Below, in pieces: positions 4,753 to 7,608 of a stretch of DNA of 7,608 nt. The stretch lies in NCBI GenBank assembly GCA_002322525.1, contig DCOU01000109.1, positions 1 through 7,608 of the forward strand. Reading direction: 5' to 3'. The position numbers and the translations under genes were made by a program. This stretch comes from Candidatus Omnitrophica bacterium UBA1562 (GTDB lineage Bacteria > Omnitrophota > Gorgyraeia > Gygaellales > Profunditerraquicolaceae). A model generated the notes under the pieces. That model saw nothing but the letters and a program-made list of their open reading frames with translations, did no database searches and had not been told where the DNA came from. Every line of letters starts with the position of its first letter. Positions within the stretch are counted from its first letter, which is position 1.

Positions 4753-7223
4753 AAAAAGAAATCCTTAATATTTTTAATCAAATCTAAAACCACAGGGATA
4801 ATTTTGTATTTTGGTTTTTGAATTGTCCCGCTTACTTTTACAGTAAGAGCGCTGCTCAAGCCCCCTAATATTGCCGTGGTGAATTTTCTTATATCTGCTG
4901 AATCGCGAATAAGATTTTTATTTGTCTCAATGTAGATGGTGAAGTCTAATACTCCGTCAAATCCCAGTTTACCTTTACATTCCAGATTCAACTGTTCGCT
5001 GGTAAGCCTTAGTTTTTCGGTGGAAATGGATTTATCTTGAATACTGAATTCACCGAGAGCCTCTTTAAACATAATCTTTTCATAATCCGGCAACAAAAAT
5101 AATTCTCCCAATCCTTTAAATAGATTGAATTGCCAGAGTTTACCGTCTTTAACAGAAACGAAACCATTGCCTTTTAAGCTCGCGGCGTCCTTAAAATTCC
5201 CGTTTAAATCCGCACTGAGATTTAGCAAGCCGGTTATATCTTTATCTTTTAAACCCGTATCCAATTTTAATTTTGCCAGGTCAATGCCCGAACTATTAAA
5301 TTTTAAGAGGTAGGTCGGCACTCCCGGCTTTAAATCAGAAACGAAATCCAGATTTACCGTTCCCGAATAAGCAGAAGCAATAAAACGGTTTATATTTATC
5401 AGGCCGTCTTTCTGCTCCAGGCCAAAAGAAAGGCCGTTGAATTTTAGATTATAAACAGAAAAAGCATCAGAGGCAGCCTTAAAAGAGAGATTCCAGTTTC
5501 TGTAATCTTTAGCTTTTCCGGTTAATGCACCCTTGATATTCAGGATGCCATCGAGTTTAATTTTTTTCAGATTTTCAGATAGGGCAGGAGGAAGGAATAC
5601 GAATGCATCGGAGGGATTAAGACTTAGGGCTGCCTTTAAGTCCAGCACCGGATTGATATTATCCTGTGTATCTATAGCGCCTTCCATATCAAATTTAGAA
5701 TTCACATATTTACCTGCGAAGGTGATTATTCTTATTGTCTTGTCCTTAATTTTGATATCGGATTTTAAATCCAGGTCTTTAGAAATAAGGCCGAAATTTA
5801 TCTCAGGTGTTTCAAAGTCCACTAATTTTCCGGTTGATGTATAGGCTACATTCAGGTAATTGAAAGTCAGGTTAAGCCAGTCTATAGTATTCTGTGTAAA
5901 GTCAACTTCCCCTTTAATATTATTTACCGGCTCTTTTAATAATTCCGCCTGTAATTTGGCATCGTTTATTTGAAGAGTTGCTTTGGTATCCAGAGGGGGC
6001 CTCCCGAGATAGCCCTCTATATTAATGTCAGCTGTAGCAATGCCGTTTAAATTAAGGCCTTCTGGTTTGTGAGGCAATATGACGAGCATTTTCTCTAAAT
6101 GGAGCTGGTCGGATTTAAAATTAAGCTTAAGATAGGGATTAGCAAAATTATCGACTGTGCCTTTGAGCGTAAAGCCGGAATCCAGGGTTTGCAATTTTAA
6201 ACTGTCAGTCCAGAGTTTATTTTTTGCTAAACCTATATCACCTGAAATGTTATTTACCTTTTCTATGTATTTGACGCCGTTAAGATTTGCCTGTATGAAT
6301 TTAATATTTGCTTTATAATCGAATGTTCTTTTATCTATAGCGTAACTTAATTCGGGTTCGATATTGATATCTCCCGTAAGCGCCAGGTCTTCTTTTCTCA
6401 GCCCCAGGCCTTTTGTAGATATTGCACCTTTTAGGCTCATAAGATTATCTTTAAACTTAAATTCGAGCGCGCTATTCTCGATAGTGCCGCTGGCAATAGA
6501 AAGGGGCAACGCCTTTAGATAAGGGTTAAATTCAGTGATTACGAGGTTGGCAAGGTTTAATTTAGAATTAACTTCTTTTGACAGGAAATTATAATCGCCC
6601 CGAAGTGACAATGCAGTGATTTCTCCTTTGTCTGTAAGGATTTTACTTTCAATTAAAAAAGCAATTTTTGTTAACTGCTTTATCCCGAGAACGATATCTA
6701 AATCCTGAATAGTCCTGGTGAATTTAGGCGTCTGGCGCTCATCTTCAAAAACGCCCTTTCCATCGAAGATATTTATTTTATAGATAAGAAAAGAAAATTT
6801 TATCTTGGGCTTTGATTTTGGCTTGGGCTTGGGCAGAAAAATTCTTGAAAAATTAAAGCTATTATCTTGCTGGTAACTGACATTTAGATAAGGCGAGTCT
6901 ATGTGAATTACAGGTATAATAATCTTTCTTTCTTTGATTAACGGCAGGAAAAGGATATGGAAGGAGGTTTCTTTGACGGTGAGGATGGTATTTTCTTTAT
7001 CTTTTACTTTGTCGTAAATAACGATATTCTGGATAATGACGCCTCTAATAAGGCTATATTTGAGTTTTTCTATTTCTACGTTATAATTAAGATATGTTGC
7101 CAGGCTATTAGCAAGGCGGCCTTTAACTTTAACAGGCAGGTACACATTATTTAGATAGAGTATCCCCGTGGCAATTAAAAAAAGTAAAATTAATACAATG
7201 CCAAGAATTATTTTTTTCTTCAT
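4743..7223 (-). CDS. AsmA-like (AsmA/TamB superfamily) membrane-anchored envelope protein
   Basis: The 826-residue product has one N-terminal membrane anchor (MKKK, then hydrophobic residues 5-23) and a long, beta-rich, presumably periplasmic body. Residues 24-110 (YLPVKVKGRLANSLATYLNY and onward, then a region naming an inner 'I-x-N-I-V-I-Y-D' strand) resemble the AsmA amino-terminal domain. Residues 131-142 are a Pro-Lys linker (PKPKPKSKPKIK). Repeated short motifs of the L-x-G-x-A/V-x-I type fill the middle, as in bridge-like lipid-transfer proteins. The C-terminal part (from about residue 680, LKGNGFVSVKDGKLWQFNLF, through LTVKVSGTIQKPKYKIIP) matches the AsmA-like C-terminal repeat. Family members are linked to phospholipid movement between membranes or to outer-membrane assembly; the exact role here is inferred. 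There is no clear ribosome binding site. It is transcribed alone, convergent with rdgB, and ends in a repeat-supplied Ser-Arg-stop. Confidence 0.8.
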   Translation of the reverse strand: MKKKIILGIVLILLFLIATGILYLNNVYLPVKVKGRLANSLATYLNYNVEIEKLKYSLIRGVIIQNIVIYDKVKDKENTILTVKETSFHILFLPLIKERKIIIPVIHIDSPYLNVSYQQDNSFNFSRIFLPKPKPKSKPKIKFSFLIYKINIFDGKGVFEDERQTPKFTRTIQDLDIVLGIKQLTKIAFLIESKILTDKGEITALSLRGDYNFLSKEVNSKLNLANLVITEFNPYLKALPLSIASGTIENSALEFKFKDNLMSLKGAISTKGLGLRKEDLALTGDINIEPELSYAIDKRTFDYKANIKFIQANLNGVKYIEKVNNISGDIGLAKNKLWTDSLKLQTLDSGFTLKGTVDNFANPYLKLNFKSDQLHLEKMLVILPHKPEGLNLNGIATADINIEGYLGRPPLDTKATLQINDAKLQAELLKEPVNNIKGEVDFTQNTIDWLNLTFNYLNVAYTSTGKLVDFETPEINFGLISKDLDLKSDIKIKDKTIRIITFAGKYVNSKFDMEGAIDTQDNINPVLDLKAALSLNPSDAFVFLPPALSENLKKIKLDGILNIKGALTGKAKDYRNWNLSFKAASDAFSVYNLKFNGLSFGLEQKDGLININRFIASAYSGTVNLDFVSDLKPGVPTYLLKFNSSGIDLAKLKLDTGLKDKDITGLLNLSADLNGNFKDAASLKGNGFVSVKDGKLWQFNLFKGLGELFLLPDYEKIMFKEALGEFSIQDKSISTEKLRLTSEQLNLECKGKLGFDGVLDFTIYIETNKNLIRDSADIRKFTTAILGGLSSALTVKVSGTIQKPKYKIIPVVLDLIKNIKDFFLSR

Positions 7224-7256
7224 ATTCGATCTATAGTCTACTCTAAAATTTAGCGA

Positions 7257-7284
7257 TTGAAAAGTTTTTTTTCAGTGTTATAAT
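7257..7284 (+). promoter_or_regulatory. Sigma70-type promoter for tRNA-Pro
   Basis: A -35 box TTGAAA (7257-7262) and a perfect -10 box TATAAT (7279-7284) are separated by 16 bp, and the -10 is extended by TG at 7276-7277. Transcription would start near 7291, giving a leader of about 118 nt before the tRNA. It is the best promoter match visible in the window and points at the only downstream gene. It overlaps the upstream region of the divergent AsmA-like gene. Confidence 0.65.
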
Positions 7285-7298
7285 TTAGTTGATATGCA

Positions 7299-7329
7299 GG
7301 GGCGTGCCCCGTTACAAATTGGGGCACGC
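7299..7329. repeat. Family C repeat, copy 1: GC-rich hairpin in the tRNA leader
   Basis: GCGTGCCCC (7302-7310) and GGGGCACGC (7321-7329) form a perfect 9-bp stem around the loop GTTACAAATT. The 23 bases at 7299-7321 (GGGGCGTG followed by CCCCGTTACAAATTG) recur exactly at 7357-7379. Confidence 0.85.
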
Positions 7330-7340
7330 AAGTAAGTATC

Positions 7341-7383
7341 TTTGCAATTTGTGATGGGGGCGTGCCCCGTTACAAATTGCAAA
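7341..7383. repeat. Family C repeat, copy 2: 19-bp hairpin in the tRNA leader
   Basis: TTTGCAATTTGT (7341-7352) pairs perfectly with ACAAATTGCAAA (7372-7383). The stem extends inward through two G-U pairs and one A-U pair (7353-7355 with 7369-7371) and four G-C pairs (7356-7359 with 7365-7368) to a 5-nt loop. It contains the exact repeat shared with 7299-7321. No T-run follows, so it is not a plain terminator. Confidence 0.85.
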
Positions 7384-7397
7384 TCTCTAAAATAGCT

Positions 7398-7414
7398 ACA
7401 ATTTGTAACGGGGC
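7398..7414 (-). repeat. Family C repeat, inverted copy 3, running into the tRNA 5' end
   Basis: CAATTTGTAACGGGGC (7399-7414) is the exact reverse complement of GCCCCGTTACAAATTG at 7306-7321 and 7364-7379. Its last six bases are the first six of the tRNA acceptor stem. The same stretch also resembles, in direct orientation, 7345-7364 (CAATTTGTGATGGGGGCGTG). Confidence 0.8.
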
Positions 7415-7486
7415 GTGGCTCAGTTTGGCTAGAGCGCGTGGTTTGGGACCACGAGGTCGACAGTTCAAGTCTGTCCGCCCCGACCA
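7409..7486 (+). tRNA. tRNA-Pro, anticodon UGG, CCA encoded
   Basis: A full cloverleaf can be drawn. The acceptor stem is CGGGGCG (7409-7415) with CGCCCCG (7476-7482). The D stem is GCTC (7418-7421) with GAGC (7432-7435). The anticodon stem is CGTGG (7437-7441) with CCACG (7449-7453), around the loop TTTGGGA with anticodon TGG at 7444-7446. The T stem is GACAG (7459-7463) with CTGTC (7471-7475), around TTCAAGT. The discriminator is A7483, followed by genomic CCA (7484-7486). With wobble modification, UGG can read all four proline codons. All stems are perfect, so the gene looks functional. Confidence 0.97.
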
Positions 7487-7608
7487 ATTCATACTTTGGG
7501 GATTTTCAAGGGGAAAATTAAAATTCTTTGAATGCGTTTTCGCAAAAATTTCTTTTTCGTAACTCGTTTTAAATTCAGGGATTAAATTAAAGGGCTTTTT
7601 GAAATCTA
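7487..7608. other. AT-rich end of window with no convincing gene
   Basis: Apart from the weak hairpins, I see no supported coding region here. The minus strand is open from the right edge (7606) down to a stop at 7370-7372, but that frame runs antisense through the tRNA, and its sequence shows no family resemblance. The tail of a minus-strand gene beyond the edge cannot be fully excluded. Confidence 0.4.
7502..7557 (+). terminator. Possible weak terminator downstream of tRNA-Pro
   Basis: Two small hairpins follow the tRNA: ATTTTC-AAGGG-GAAAAT (7502-7518) and TGCG-TTTT-CGCA (7533-7544), the second followed by an AT-rich stretch with TTTCTTTTT (7549-7557). Both stems are short and the T-run is not adjacent to the stem, so this is only a candidate. 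Confidence 0.25.

Noticed and set aside
5125..7154. Plus-strand open frames of 62-103 codons opposite the AsmA-like gene
   Set aside because: They are shadows of the 826-codon minus-strand gene, with no start signals or family motifs of their own.
7299..7414. CRISPR-like array from the repeated GCCCCGTTACAAATTG
   Set aside because: There are only two direct copies and one inverted copy, without regular spacers and with no cas genes; the copies form hairpins and fit a palindromic element.
7278..7487. Minus-strand open frame of 69 codons over the tRNA and its leader
   Set aside because: It is the antisense of tRNA-Pro and of the family C repeats; this is a well-known type of false gene call, and the protein has no recognisable features.
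7362..7562. Plus-strand open frame of 66 codons running through the tRNA
   Set aside because: It reads through the tRNA in one frame and has no ribosome binding site or family resemblance.
7370..7606. Minus-strand frame open from the right edge to a stop at 7370-7372
   Set aside because: It is 78 codons without a stop, but a third of it is tRNA antisense and more is repeat; AT-rich chance openness is the simpler explanation. Sequence beyond the edge would settle it.

Overview
The window is a compact, AT-rich bacterial segment. Nearly all of it is coding, with one forward gene run, one large convergent gene and a single tRNA. A large AsmA-like envelope protein points to a diderm. The mix of genes and the heavy load of short palindromic and tandem repeats fits an uncultured lineage such as Omnitrophota or a relative. 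That placement is a low-confidence impression, because no phylogenetic marker gene is present.

Layout. Positions 2-4059 are a tightly packed forward run: the 3' end of queD, then queC, queE and queF (queuosine precursor synthesis from the pterin step to preQ1), then a split class I fumarase/tartrate-dehydratase-type hydro-lyase (alpha and beta subunits), then rph (RNase PH). After a 68-bp repeat-filled gap comes an RdgB/HAM1-type nucleoside triphosphate pyrophosphatase (4128-4730). Overlaps of 3-8 bp or gaps of 1-37 bp join the genes up to rph, so co-transcription is likely; the promoter lies upstream of the window. An 826-residue AsmA-like protein (4743-7223) runs on the minus strand and meets rdgB tail to tail. 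Divergent from it, a good sigma70-type promoter (7257-7284) precedes a repeat-rich leader and tRNA-Pro(UGG) with encoded CCA (7409-7486). The last 120 bases hold no convincing gene.

Function. QueD makes 6-carboxytetrahydropterin, QueE rearranges it to 7-carboxy-7-deazaguanine, QueC converts that to preQ0 and QueF reduces preQ0 to preQ1, which Tgt (not in the window) inserts into tRNA. The fumarase pair belongs to central carbon metabolism. RNase PH trims tRNA 3' ends and RdgB removes non-canonical purine NTPs; these two are often neighbours.

The unusual part is the repeats. At least three short inverted-repeat families (A: CCAATCGG core; B: ATCCCGTTAGA arms; C: GCCCCGTTACAAATTG) sit at gene ends and beside the tRNA. 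Two unrelated short tandem repeats (8-bp units in queC, 7-bp units in fumarase alpha) sit in frame inside conserved enzymes. One 32-bp perfect palindrome supplies the last two codons and the stop codon of both convergent genes. I see no defence system, CRISPR array, phage or other new multi-gene system; the repeat ecology is the part worth a second look.
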